Shown here one piece after another: positions 19,626 to 27,823 of a stretch of 64,000 nucleotides of DNA. The stretch comes from CAYFPO01 sp964345035. Its GTDB lineage: Bacteria; Fidelibacterota; Marinisomatia; SCGC-AAA003-L08; GCA-002704045. Location: NCBI GenBank assembly GCA_964345035.1, contig CAYFPO010000001.1:1-64000 (forward strand). Reading direction: 5' to 3'. The translations under genes and the position numbers were made by a program. The notes beneath the pieces were generated by a model that was given only the letters and a program-made list of their open reading frames with translations, made no database searches and had not been told where the DNA came from. Each line of letters starts with the position of its first letter. The first letter of the stretch is position 1.

Positions 19626-20719
19626 TTATTTCTGAATATGGATTTTTTTGCAATTGTATAATAAGATTTCAGATCTGACATTTTTTTAATTCTATCTTCT
19701 GCCTGTAGATCGGAAGCTTTATTTGTTGTAATACCATCTTTTGCTGATCTCCGGAATACTTCCATCAAAGTATCATAGATCCCTTCTGCCTGATCAAATG
19801 CACGCTGACGATTATATCCTTCCAACTCGTTGGCTACATTAATCAGCCCGCCGGCGTTGATGGCATAATCCGGGGCATATAAAATCCCTTGTTCCAAAAG
19901 CATGTTCCCGTGAATTTTTGCATTTTCCAATTGATTATTCGCTCCTCCGGCAACTACCTTGCATTTCAGCTTAGGGATTGTATTACTGTTCAGAACTGCA
20001 CCTAAAGCACAAGGTGCAAAGATATCCACATCCAGATTATATATTTCTTCAGGAGAAACCTGGGAAACATTAAATTTAGCGACTGCCTTTTGAATTCGGT
20101 CTTCGTCTATATCAGTAACAAAAATTTCAACATCATGTTTGGATAAATATTCCACGAGATACATACCTACATGACCCAATCCCTGTATTGCAACTTTCAA
20201 ACCGTCCGGATTACTCTTCTGGAATTTTTCTTTGATGCAGGCTTTCATACCGGTATAAACTCCATATGCAGTCACGACCGATGGATCTCCACTGCCCCCC
20301 AATGCACGGGATATTCCCACAACATAATCAGTTTCCATTCGAACCCATTCCATATCCCGAACTGACGTTCCTACATCTTCTGCAGTGATATATCGTCCGC
20401 CCAAACCTTCAACAAATCTTCCGAATGAACGGAAAAACATTTCATTTTTATCTGCTTTATTATCAGCGATTATTACAGCTTTTCCACCACCAAGGTTCAG
20501 TCCGGCAATGGCTGCTTTATAGGTCATTCCTCTACTTAAACGTAATACATCGATTAATGCTTCTTCTTCAGTTGCATAATTCCAGATTCTGCAGCCTCCT
20601 AACGCAGGTCCTAAAATAGTGTTATGGATTCCCACAATGCATTTCATCCCCGTATATTGATCATAAAAATAGTTTACCTGCTCATGATTGCGTTTCATCA
20701 TTTCTACAAATGTGGACAT
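19622..20719 (-). CDS. leucine dehydrogenase (Glu/Leu/Phe/Val dehydrogenase family)
   Basis: 365 residues, the short octameric leucine-dehydrogenase length. LGPALGGCRIW and the catalytic-lysine loop GGGKAVI (about 75-81) lie in the N-terminal domain, and the NAD site GLGHVGMYL (about 182-190) in the C-terminal domain. Branched-chain amino acids are deaminated to 2-oxoacids with NAD+. The ribosome site GGAG precedes the ATG by seven bases. Position beside acyl-CoA genes fits amino-acid catabolism. Valine or phenylalanine as substrate is not excluded. Confidence 0.88.
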   Translation of the reverse strand: MSTFVEMMKRNHEQVNYFYDQYTGMKCIVGIHNTILGPALGGCRIWNYATEEEALIDVLRLSRGMTYKAAIAGLNLGGGKAVIIADNKADKNEMFFRSFGRFVEGLGGRYITAEDVGTSVRDMEWVRMETDYVVGISRALGGSGDPSVVTAYGVYTGMKACIKEKFQKSNPDGLKVAIQGLGHVGMYLVEYLSKHDVEIFVTDIDEDRIQKAVAKFNVSQVSPEEIYNLDVDIFAPCALGAVLNSNTIPKLKCKVVAGGANNQLENAKIHGNMLLEQGILYAPDYAINAGGLINVANELEGYNRQRAFDQAEGIYDTLMEVFRRSAKDGITTNKASDLQAEDRIKKMSDLKSYYTIAKKSIFRNK

Positions 20720-20737
20720 TTAAATTCTCCTTTTATT

Positions 20738-21877
20738 TTATTGCAATAATTGTCTGCCGATGATCATCCGTTGAATTTCGGAAGTGCCTTCGTAAATCTG
20801 TGTGATTTTCGCATCCCGCATTAATCTTTCGACGCCATATTCCCGCATGTATCCATTTCCTCCATAAATCTGAACGCATTGTGTTGCAGCTTCCAGCGCT
20901 GTTTCAGAAGCATACACTTTTGCCTGAGCTGCAAGTTGGCCAAATTCATCTCCCTGATCCTTTGTCCAGGCTGCTTTTCTAATTAATAATCTTGCAGCTT
21001 CAATAGATGTGGACATATCCGCAAGTTTATTTTGAATTGATTGATTCGCCGAGATTGGTTTCCCGAATTGTTTTCTCTCTTTTGAATATTCTACTGCTTT
21101 TTCCAATGAAGCCTGTGCTATACCCAATGCCTGAGATGCAATACCAATTCTGCCGCCATCCAGTGTTGCCATGGCAATTTTAAATCCCATATTTTCTTCA
21201 CCAATTCTGTTTTCTACAGGAACTTTTACATTATTAAAATACAATTCACAGGTATCCGATGAACGGATGCCTAATTTATTTTCCGGTTTGCCGGTTTCAA
21301 AACCATCGCAACCTTTTTCAACAAGGAAGCAGGAAATCCCTTTATGACCAACCCCTTTTTCAGTGACAACAAAAACGATTACATAATCACTATGTATGCC
21401 GTTGGTAACCCAGTTTTTGGTGCCATTCAGAATATAATGGTCACCATCTTTGACTGCTAATGTCCGCATATTGGATGCATCTGACCCTGATTGCGGTTCT
21501 GATAGCGAATATGCCCCCAGTTTTTCCCCCATTGCTAAAGGCTTTAGATATTTTTGTTTCATTTCTTCACTTGCAAATTTTTCAAGGAGGAAACACACAA
21601 GTGAATTATTCACAGACATAATCACTCCCGCAGATGCATCAGCCTTGGAAATCTCTTCCATAGCAATTGTGTACGACACTGCATCCATTCCCCCACCATT
21701 ATATATTGGCGACACCATCATTCCCATAAATCCCAATTCGGCCATTTCTTTAACTGCTTCAGCTGGCCAAATTTTCTTCTCATCCCGTTCTACAGCACCC
21801 GGCTCTAAATGATCCCGTGCAAAATTTCTTGCAGTCTGTTGGATCAGAATTTGTTCATCTGTCAATTCAAAATTCAT
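20738..21877 (-). CDS. short-chain acyl-CoA dehydrogenase
   Basis: 379 residues, typical butyryl/isovaleryl-type flavoprotein. Visible signatures are GAYSLSEPQSGSDASNMRT (FAD and substrate binding, about 117-135) and the C-terminal IYEGTSEIQRMIIGR, whose glutamate is the catalytic base in short-chain members. It oxidises acyl-CoA to enoyl-CoA and passes electrons to ETF. ETF genes are not in the window. Nine bases separate it from the upstream dehydrogenase stop. Chain specificity (butyryl or branched) is unresolved. Confidence 0.92.
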   Translation of the reverse strand: MNFELTDEQILIQQTARNFARDHLEPGAVERDEKKIWPAEAVKEMAELGFMGMMVSPIYNGGGMDAVSYTIAMEEISKADASAGVIMSVNNSLVCFLLEKFASEEMKQKYLKPLAMGEKLGAYSLSEPQSGSDASNMRTLAVKDGDHYILNGTKNWVTNGIHSDYVIVFVVTEKGVGHKGISCFLVEKGCDGFETGKPENKLGIRSSDTCELYFNNVKVPVENRIGEENMGFKIAMATLDGGRIGIASQALGIAQASLEKAVEYSKERKQFGKPISANQSIQNKLADMSTSIEAARLLIRKAAWTKDQGDEFGQLAAQAKVYASETALEAATQCVQIYGGNGYMREYGVERLMRDAKITQIYEGTSEIQRMIIGRQLLQ

Positions 21878-21886
21878 ACCTATTTC

Positions 21887-22750
21887 CTAATTAGAATATT
21901 CATAAAATCCTTTACCGGTTTTAACACCCAAATGCCCATTAGCTACCATCTCTTTCAATAAGGGGCATGGTCTATATTTATCATCATTTAAATCCCTGTG
22001 TAATATTTCACAGATGGAAAGTGCAACATCCAGACCAACCAGGTCCGCCAAGCGAAGCGGTCCCATAGGGTGGTGCATTCCCAATTTCATGATGTCATCA
22101 ATGGCTTCTGTGGTTGCAACACCTTCCATCAGACAGAATACCGCTTCATTGATCATCGGTACCAGAATCCTATTGGAGACAAATCCCGGACTGTCATTAC
22201 AAACCACTGGTGTTTTTCCAAGTGATTTGGATAATTCGATTACCGTGTCTGTAGTATCATCACTTGTCTCTTTGCCACGGATTACTTCCACAAGTTCCAT
22301 AACCGGGACCGGATTCATAAAATGCATTCCGATCACTTTATCCTGTCTTTCAGTTGTGGAAGCAATTTTTGTTATTGATATTGATGATGTATTGCTGGCT
22401 AAAATTGATTCTGGTTTGCATATATCATTCAATTTAGAAAATATAGAATTTTTGATCTCCGGATTTTCAGTAGCTGCCTCAATTACAATGTCACAATCTG
22501 ACAAATCATCAATATGTAATGATTTCTTAATATTACTGAACGTAGTTTCCATGTCACTTTCAGTGATTTTTCCTTTTGTGAACTGTCGAGTCAAATTCTT
22601 TTGAATGGTGTCAATTCCCTTTTCCAGGAATTTCTGCTGAATATCCTGAAGTATCACACTAAAACCGTTTAATGCACAGACATGAGCAATACCATTACCC
22701 ATGGCACCTGCTCCGATTACACCTATTTTTTTAATTAATAAATTTCCCAC
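21887..22750 (-). CDS. 3-hydroxyacyl-CoA (3-hydroxybutyryl-CoA) dehydrogenase
   Basis: 287 residues, the single-function length. The N-terminal NAD fold shows IGVIGAGAMGNGIAHVCA; ASNTSSISIT and MHFMNPVPVMELVEVIRG carry the catalytic His-Glu region. The C-terminal domain ends GVKTGKGFYEYS. It oxidises 3-hydroxyacyl-CoA with NAD+ or runs in reverse. The start is a GTG preceded by AAAGGATAAA. It sits between thiolase and acyl-CoA dehydrogenase, 11 and 9 bases away. Confidence 0.93.
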   Translation of the reverse strand: MGNLLIKKIGVIGAGAMGNGIAHVCALNGFSVILQDIQQKFLEKGIDTIQKNLTRQFTKGKITESDMETTFSNIKKSLHIDDLSDCDIVIEAATENPEIKNSIFSKLNDICKPESILASNTSSISITKIASTTERQDKVIGMHFMNPVPVMELVEVIRGKETSDDTTDTVIELSKSLGKTPVVCNDSPGFVSNRILVPMINEAVFCLMEGVATTEAIDDIMKLGMHHPMGPLRLADLVGLDVALSICEILHRDLNDDKYRPCPLLKEMVANGHLGVKTGKGFYEYSN

Positions 22751-22761
22751 TTTATCCTTTA

Positions 22762-23946
22762 CTACTCTATCCTTTCGAAAATCACTGCAGAGGCTTCACC
22801 TCCGCCAATACAGATAGCAGCCAACCCATAATTCAATTTTTGTTGTTCCATTGCATTTAGAAGTGTGCAGACAATCCTGGCTCCGGATGCCCCAATTGGA
22901 TGACCTAGCGAAACAGCACCACCGTAAATATTGACTTTCTCCGGATCTAATTGCAGATCACGGATTGCTGCCAAAACCACAACGGAAAATGCTTCATTGA
23001 TTTCAAACAGGTCAATGTCCTTGATTGACAATCCTGCCCTTTTAAGGACTTTGTTGATTGCTTTTACCGGTGCAGTGGTGAACCATTCCGGTTCCTGTGC
23101 AGCCGATGCCTGTGCTACAATTCGCGCCTGAAAAGGCAGATTCTGTGATTTTGCAAATTCCTCTGTCGTTACAAGTACGGCAGCTGCCCCATCGTTGATG
23201 GTGCTGGCATTTGCTGCCGTAACCGTCCCGTTTTTATCAAATACCGGTCTCAAATATGGAATCTTTTCAAAATTCACCCTGCCCGGTTCTTCATCATTCC
23301 GGATGACTGATTCATTACCTTTTTTGTCTTTAATAGTGACCGGGGTAATTTCATTTTCAAATAATCCATTTTCCTGTGCATTCTGGGATTTTTTGTAGGA
23401 GGTAATTGCGAATTCATCCTGCTCTTCTCTGGAAAAATTGTAATCTCCGGCACAGGTCTCTGCACATCCGCCCATGTGTTTATCTCCATACGCATCCCAC
23501 AGTCCGTCAACAATCATTGTGTCGAGAACTTTTCCATGCCCCATGCGAATTCCACTTCGGCTGGCAGGAATTATATGGGGAGATCGGCTCATATTTTCCA
23601 TTCCACCGGCAATAACCACCTCTGCATCACCAGCAAGAATAGACTGTTGAGCAAGCATGATCGCCTTCAATCCAGAACCGCACATTTTATTGATAGTTAG
23701 TGCTTCAACTGAGTTGTGTAGACAACCATAAATTGCTGCCTGGCGTGCAGGAGCCTGACCCAATCCAGCAGTCAGCACATTTCCCATAATTACTTCATTT
23801 ACACGGTTTGGATCTACACCTGATTTTTGGATTATACTCCTGATTGTATCCGCTCCCAGTTTTGGTGCAGGAACAGTACTCAATACACCATTAAAGGATC
23901 CAATAGGTGTTCTGGTGCTGGTTGATATTATCACATTTTTCGACAT
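22762..23946 (-). CDS. acetyl-CoA acetyltransferase / 3-ketoacyl-CoA thiolase
   Basis: 394 residues. All three thiolase motifs are present: the nucleophile C89 in NKMCGSGLKAI, GGAVSLGHPIGASGARI with the catalytic His, and the second cysteine in CIGGGEASA. It cleaves or forms 3-ketoacyl-CoA. The ATG directly follows the phoH stop (TAAATG), so translation is probably coupled. Biosynthetic (PhaA-like) and degradative roles cannot be separated by sequence alone; the operon favours catabolism. Confidence 0.94.
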   Translation of the reverse strand: MSKNVIISTSTRTPIGSFNGVLSTVPAPKLGADTIRSIIQKSGVDPNRVNEVIMGNVLTAGLGQAPARQAAIYGCLHNSVEALTINKMCGSGLKAIMLAQQSILAGDAEVVIAGGMENMSRSPHIIPASRSGIRMGHGKVLDTMIVDGLWDAYGDKHMGGCAETCAGDYNFSREEQDEFAITSYKKSQNAQENGLFENEITPVTIKDKKGNESVIRNDEEPGRVNFEKIPYLRPVFDKNGTVTAANASTINDGAAAVLVTTEEFAKSQNLPFQARIVAQASAAQEPEWFTTAPVKAINKVLKRAGLSIKDIDLFEINEAFSVVVLAAIRDLQLDPEKVNIYGGAVSLGHPIGASGARIVCTLLNAMEQQKLNYGLAAICIGGGEASAVIFERIE

Positions 23947-24852
23947 TTATTCTTTCTCATTTTTACCATACGCAATAATTATCTTTTTTACCAATTTATG
24001 CCGCAGCACATCCTTTTCTGTAAAATACACAAAACCGATCTCCTTTACTTTTTTTAATACATGAATCGCATCCAGTAGTCCGGATGAGTTTTCCAGGGGG
24101 AGATCGATCTGAGTCACATCACCAGTTACAATTGCTTTGGATGTCACTCCCATTCTGGTGAGAAACATTTTCATCTGCATCTTTGTAGCGTTTTGAGCTT
24201 CATCTAATATCAGAAAAGAATTGTGTAATGTCCTACCCCGCATATATGCCAATGGAGCAACTTCTATTATTTTCTGCTCCATGAGTTTTTTCAATCGATC
24301 CGGTTTGATCATATCTTTCAGAGCATCATAGATAGGAGTTAAATATGGGTCAATTTTTTCCCTTAAATCACCAGGAAGAAATCCCAGATTTTCTCCGGCT
24401 TCCACTGCAGGCCGTGTGATAACAATTCTTGTTACCTCCTTGTTTTTTAAAGCTGCAACTGCACAGGCAACTGCCAGATATGTTTTTCCTGTTCCTGCAG
24501 GACCTACAGCAAATGTAATGTCATTTTTCAGTACCGTTTTCAGGAAAGTTTTCTGTCCATTCGTAGAGGGCGTTATGGCACCCTTATGGGTATAAACAAC
24601 AACGGGATTGTCTTGATCAACAATTGGTGACTTCGGGTCGCCGTTTTCTGAAAGTGTGATTAGTGTTTTTACATCTTCTTCATCAACATACCCTTTTCTA
24701 CCAGCTGTTATGAGCATATCTTTAACTACCGATTCAATCTGATTATTTTCTATCCGCTTACCATCCAGGATCATATCTGTACCGCGTACGGTAATTGTTG
24801 AATTATAAAATTTTTCCAGGATTTTCAGATTTTGGTCGTTGGTACCCAACAA
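23947..24852 (-). CDS. PhoH-like ATPase (YbeZ/PhoH family)
   Basis: 301 residues from the TTG at 24852. Walker A is VGPAGTGKTYLAVACA, Walker B LILDEAQNATKMQMK, with GRTLHNSF before it and the conserved MFLTRMG.TSKAIVTGD following. PhoH proteins are SF1-related RNA-linked ATPases of uncertain task. The conserved N-terminus seems to begin earlier: codons up to a CTG at 24894-24892 add 14 residues (KKKIDISGIDLLT after the start), and GAGAGG lies six bases upstream of that CTG, whereas the TTG has no good ribosome site. The true start may therefore be CTG at 24894. First gene of the operon that continues to secA. Confidence 0.9.
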   Translation of the reverse strand: MLGTNDQNLKILEKFYNSTITVRGTDMILDGKRIENNQIESVVKDMLITAGRKGYVDEEDVKTLITLSENGDPKSPIVDQDNPVVVYTHKGAITPSTNGQKTFLKTVLKNDITFAVGPAGTGKTYLAVACAVAALKNKEVTRIVITRPAVEAGENLGFLPGDLREKIDPYLTPIYDALKDMIKPDRLKKLMEQKIIEVAPLAYMRGRTLHNSFLILDEAQNATKMQMKMFLTRMGVTSKAIVTGDVTQIDLPLENSSGLLDAIHVLKKVKEIGFVYFTEKDVLRHKLVKKIIIAYGKNEKE

Positions 24853-24909
24853 GGTAAGCAGGTCAATTCCACTGATATCAATTTTCTTCTTCAGCTAAAC
24901 CCTCTCAGA

Positions 24910-24941
24910 CGACAAAAAGCCCTTTCCCCCAAGGAAAAAGG
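24910..24941 (-). terminator. strand-specific terminator or leader attenuator before phoH
   Basis: On the minus strand CCTTTTTCC (24941-24933) pairs with GGGGAAAGG (24929-24921) using two G-U pairs around a three-base loop, followed by GC and TTTTT (24919-24915). On the plus strand the G-U positions become C-A mismatches, so it works in one direction. It lies 130 bases after the TerC-like gene stop, but also between a TAGTTTTG box and phoH, so it could be a leader attenuator. Confidence 0.6.
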
Positions 24942-25009
24942 ACCAGTTTTGTATGGAAATTTGAATCATCATAAAGCCTGTAAATTTACTAAATTTAGCA
25001 GACTCATTG

Positions 25010-25017
25010 CAAAACTA
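25010..25017 (-). promoter_or_regulatory. candidate TAnnTTTG promoter box of the phoH-secA operon
   Basis: Minus strand reads TAGTTTTGCA, a good Bacteroidota -7 box, 116-158 bases before the possible phoH starts. A leader starting here would contain the hairpin at 24915-24941. No TTG at -33 was seen. Confidence 0.35.
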
Positions 25018-25071
25018 CATATCTAAAAATAATGTAGTTATTTGATTATAACAGGAATCCTTAGTTTAATT

Positions 25072-25878
25072 CTATTCATGGGAAGACTTCAAATTTTTCA
25101 CGGAAGATAATTTTTTCTGTTTAAGAAGGTTTTTCTGATAACGGGTCTGAACAATATCAGTGAGTACTAACACAGAAATGACAAAATAGAATGTTGCCTT
25201 ACTCATCGGTGTTACCTCATATCCAAAGAAATGTAGATGGGCCAGATGCCCTCCATCTGAAAGTAACATAATACCCACAATGAACAAAATGAATAGACCC
25301 AGCACCTCAAACATTCGGTTTTTTTCCAAAAAACTTGCAACCCTATCTGCCAGCCAGACCATCAGAATTCCACCAATAATAATTGCTACTGCCATCACAA
25401 CAAATACATCCGTCAACGCCATTGCACTTAAGATGGAATCAAAAGAGAATACCAGATTCATAATGACGATCCACATTACGAGAAATGCTACGGATTTTGG
25501 CTCTCTCGAATCTTCCGCTAAATGATCCATCACCATCATATGAAAAATTTCCTTGGTGGCGGTGTAGATGATGAAAATTCCGCCAAACAACACTATGATA
25601 CTATGCAGATTGAAAGATCCTTCAATAATCCCGGATACATAAATACTAAAAATTGTATTCTGGAAAAATTTAATCAGATTGATGAGAATGAACAACAGGA
25701 CTATTCTCAATATCACTGCCAGACCTATACCCCATTTTCTAACCATTGACTGACTGCCCTCAGGTGCTCGTTTGGATTCCAGTGAAATATACAGCAGATT
25801 GTCAAACCCCAATACTGCCTGTAACAGAATCAGGAAAATGATTGTGATAAAATTATCTATGGAAAAGAGTTCAGCCAT
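25072..25878 (-). CDS. TerC family integral membrane protein
   Basis: 268 residues with seven or more hydrophobic segments. The TerC signatures are ALQ-like N-terminal LLQAVLGFDNLLYISL (about 18-33) and the internal repeat NLVFSFDSILSAMAL (about 139-153); the paired Asp residues in GFDN and SFDS are the conserved polar sites in the membrane. TerC relatives are implicated in metal (Mn2+) efflux and membrane-protein metalation during export. The C-terminal 25 residues are basic and cytoplasmic. Monocistronic; no tellurite genes near, so the resistance name should not be taken literally. Confidence 0.85.
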   Translation of the reverse strand: MAELFSIDNFITIIFLILLQAVLGFDNLLYISLESKRAPEGSQSMVRKWGIGLAVILRIVLLFILINLIKFFQNTIFSIYVSGIIEGSFNLHSIIVLFGGIFIIYTATKEIFHMMVMDHLAEDSREPKSVAFLVMWIVIMNLVFSFDSILSAMALTDVFVVMAVAIIIGGILMVWLADRVASFLEKNRMFEVLGLFILFIVGIMLLSDGGHLAHLHFFGYEVTPMSKATFYFVISVLVLTDIVQTRYQKNLLKQKKLSSVKNLKSSHE

Positions 25879-25910
25879 TGGTTATTTCTTTCATTTTATT
25901 ATTCATTAAA

Positions 25911-25987
25911 GTAGAGACGTAACATGTAGCGTCTCTACAATCTAAATGATTGGTATTCGTAGAGGCTTGATTCATCAAACCCCTACG
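25911..25987. repeat. two adjacent REP-like palindromes
   Basis: GTAGAGACG (25911-25919) pairs perfectly with CGTCTCTAC (25930-25938) over a ten-base loop. Twenty bases further, 25958-25987 is a second imperfect palindrome of about 14-bp arms (CGTAGAGGCTTGAT against ATCAAACCCCTACG) with two mismatches. Both sit in the short gap between aspS and the TerC-like gene. They resemble dispersed extragenic palindromes that begin GTAGAGAC or CGTAGGGG in many bacteria; that identity is from memory. Termination of aspS-side transcripts is not supported, as no T-run follows. Confidence 0.6.
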
Positions 25988-26014
25988 GGATGAAAATCGG
26001 ATCAGCATTGCTGA

Positions 26015-27778
26015 TTATTCTTTCAGGATCAATCCCAATTCTGTCAATTGTGTGTCATCCACATTCGATGGTGAATTGTCCATAAGTGACATCGCAGAAG
26101 TGGTTTTGGGGAATGCAATCACATCCCTGATTTGATTGGAACCGGTTATGAGCATGACTATGCGGTCAAATCCAAATGCAATTCCACCGTGGGGGGGAGC
26201 GCCAAACCGGAATGCATTCATTAAAAATCCAAATTTTTCCTGTGCTTCATCCTTATCCACACCCAGTAATGCAAATGCTTTTTCCTGTAAATCCCGTTTG
26301 TGAATACGGATGGAACCGCCGGCAATCTCATACCCATTCATTACAAGGTCATACCCCAGTGACCTCACCTTTCCCGGGTCAGAATCCATCAATTCTATAT
26401 CCTCCGGATGGGGTGATGTGAATGGGTGATGGAGAGCGTCCCAGCGTTTTTCATCTTCATTCCATTCCACCAATGGAAAATCAACCACCCAGAGCGGTGC
26501 CCATTGAGAATGATCAATGAGGTTTTCCCGCTTTGCCAATTCCAGCCGCAACGCACCCAATCCCTGCCAGACCACTGATGCATCATCACCAATCATGAAA
26601 ATGATATCACCATCGCTTACATTCAGATCACTTTGAATGGAATTTTGCACTGATTCAGGAAAGAATTTGCTGATGCCTCCATCCAGCTTGCCTTCCTTAC
26701 ATTTCATCCATGCCAGCCCCTTGGCACCGTAATAAGTCTTCATCAATTCTGTCAACTCATCTATCACTTTTCTGGAGTAACTGTCTCCATTTGGACACAC
26801 CAATCCTTTTACACGACCACCTCGTTCAAGCACCGATTTAAATGCATTAAAATCCGATTGTTCTACAAAACCAGCCATTTCCTGAAGTTCCATACCAAAC
26901 CGTGTGTCCGGTTTATCGGATCCGTATTGCTCCAATGCATCATAGTAACTCAATTCCGGGAATGTATCAGGCAGGTCCACATCCATCACCGATTTAAATA
27001 CATTTCTGGTTAGTCCGGTAGCCATTGCAATAACATCCTCCTGTTCTACAAATGACATTTCAATATCAATCTGTGTAAACTCCGGCTGGCGGTCAGCTCG
27101 AAAATCCTCATCTCGAAAACATTTCACAATCTGAAAATATTTATCAAATCCCGAAACCATTAATAATTGTTTGTATGTTTGGGGAGATTGGGGCAGTGCG
27201 TAGAATTTTCCCTTGTGGATTCGACTGGGAACCAGAAAATCCCGTGCCCCTTCCGGTGTGGATTTCATTAAAATGGGTGTTTCAATTTCGATAAATCCCT
27301 GATCGGACATATGTTCCCTTACAGCAAATGTCGCATGGTTGCGTACTGCCATATTGGATTGAAGTTCCTTTGTACGAAGCTCCAGAAATCTGTATTTAAG
27401 TCGGTGGTCCTCCATTGCGGAATTCCGGTCATTCACATCAAACGGCATGGGATCCGCTTCATTGAATACTTCGATTTCTGTCACCTCCACATCAATTTCT
27501 CCGGTAACCATATCCGGATTTACCGCATCATCAGGGCGGGGGACTACCACGCCGTTAATACCGATTACGTCCTCCAGTCCCAATCGTTTTACAGCATTGA
27601 ATGCGTCAGGCTGACTATCTTCATTAAATACGACCTGTGTCTTTCCGTAGCGGTCCCTAAGATCAATAAAAATAAGCCCGCCGTGATCACGTCGTTTACT
27701 GATCCAACCGTTTAAAAAAACATTCTCTTTAACATTATTTTTACAAAGTTCGCCACATGTATGTGTTCGTTTAATCAA
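26015..27778 (-). CDS. aspS: aspartyl-tRNA synthetase
   Basis: 587 residues, standard bacterial class IIb enzyme. Order: N-terminal OB-fold anticodon domain (VFLNGWISKRRDHGGLIFIDLRDR), class II motif 2 (QIVKCFRDEDFRADRQPEFTQID, split), the bacterial GAD insertion (about 290-410), and motif 3 GGIAFGFDRIVMLITG. It charges tRNA-Asp. The start is TTG with GGAGGG four bases upstream (motif TTGATTAAACG). Whether it also charges tRNA-Asn cannot be judged here. Confidence 0.97.
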   Translation of the reverse strand: MIKRTHTCGELCKNNVKENVFLNGWISKRRDHGGLIFIDLRDRYGKTQVVFNEDSQPDAFNAVKRLGLEDVIGINGVVVPRPDDAVNPDMVTGEIDVEVTEIEVFNEADPMPFDVNDRNSAMEDHRLKYRFLELRTKELQSNMAVRNHATFAVREHMSDQGFIEIETPILMKSTPEGARDFLVPSRIHKGKFYALPQSPQTYKQLLMVSGFDKYFQIVKCFRDEDFRADRQPEFTQIDIEMSFVEQEDVIAMATGLTRNVFKSVMDVDLPDTFPELSYYDALEQYGSDKPDTRFGMELQEMAGFVEQSDFNAFKSVLERGGRVKGLVCPNGDSYSRKVIDELTELMKTYYGAKGLAWMKCKEGKLDGGISKFFPESVQNSIQSDLNVSDGDIIFMIGDDASVVWQGLGALRLELAKRENLIDHSQWAPLWVVDFPLVEWNEDEKRWDALHHPFTSPHPEDIELMDSDPGKVRSLGYDLVMNGYEIAGGSIRIHKRDLQEKAFALLGVDKDEAQEKFGFLMNAFRFGAPPHGGIAFGFDRIVMLITGSNQIRDVIAFPKTTSAMSLMDNSPSNVDDTQLTELGLILKE

Positions 27779-27823
27779 TTTTCCCTCCGGAAATAATTAT
27801 CAATTTTTTTTAGAATTTACAGT

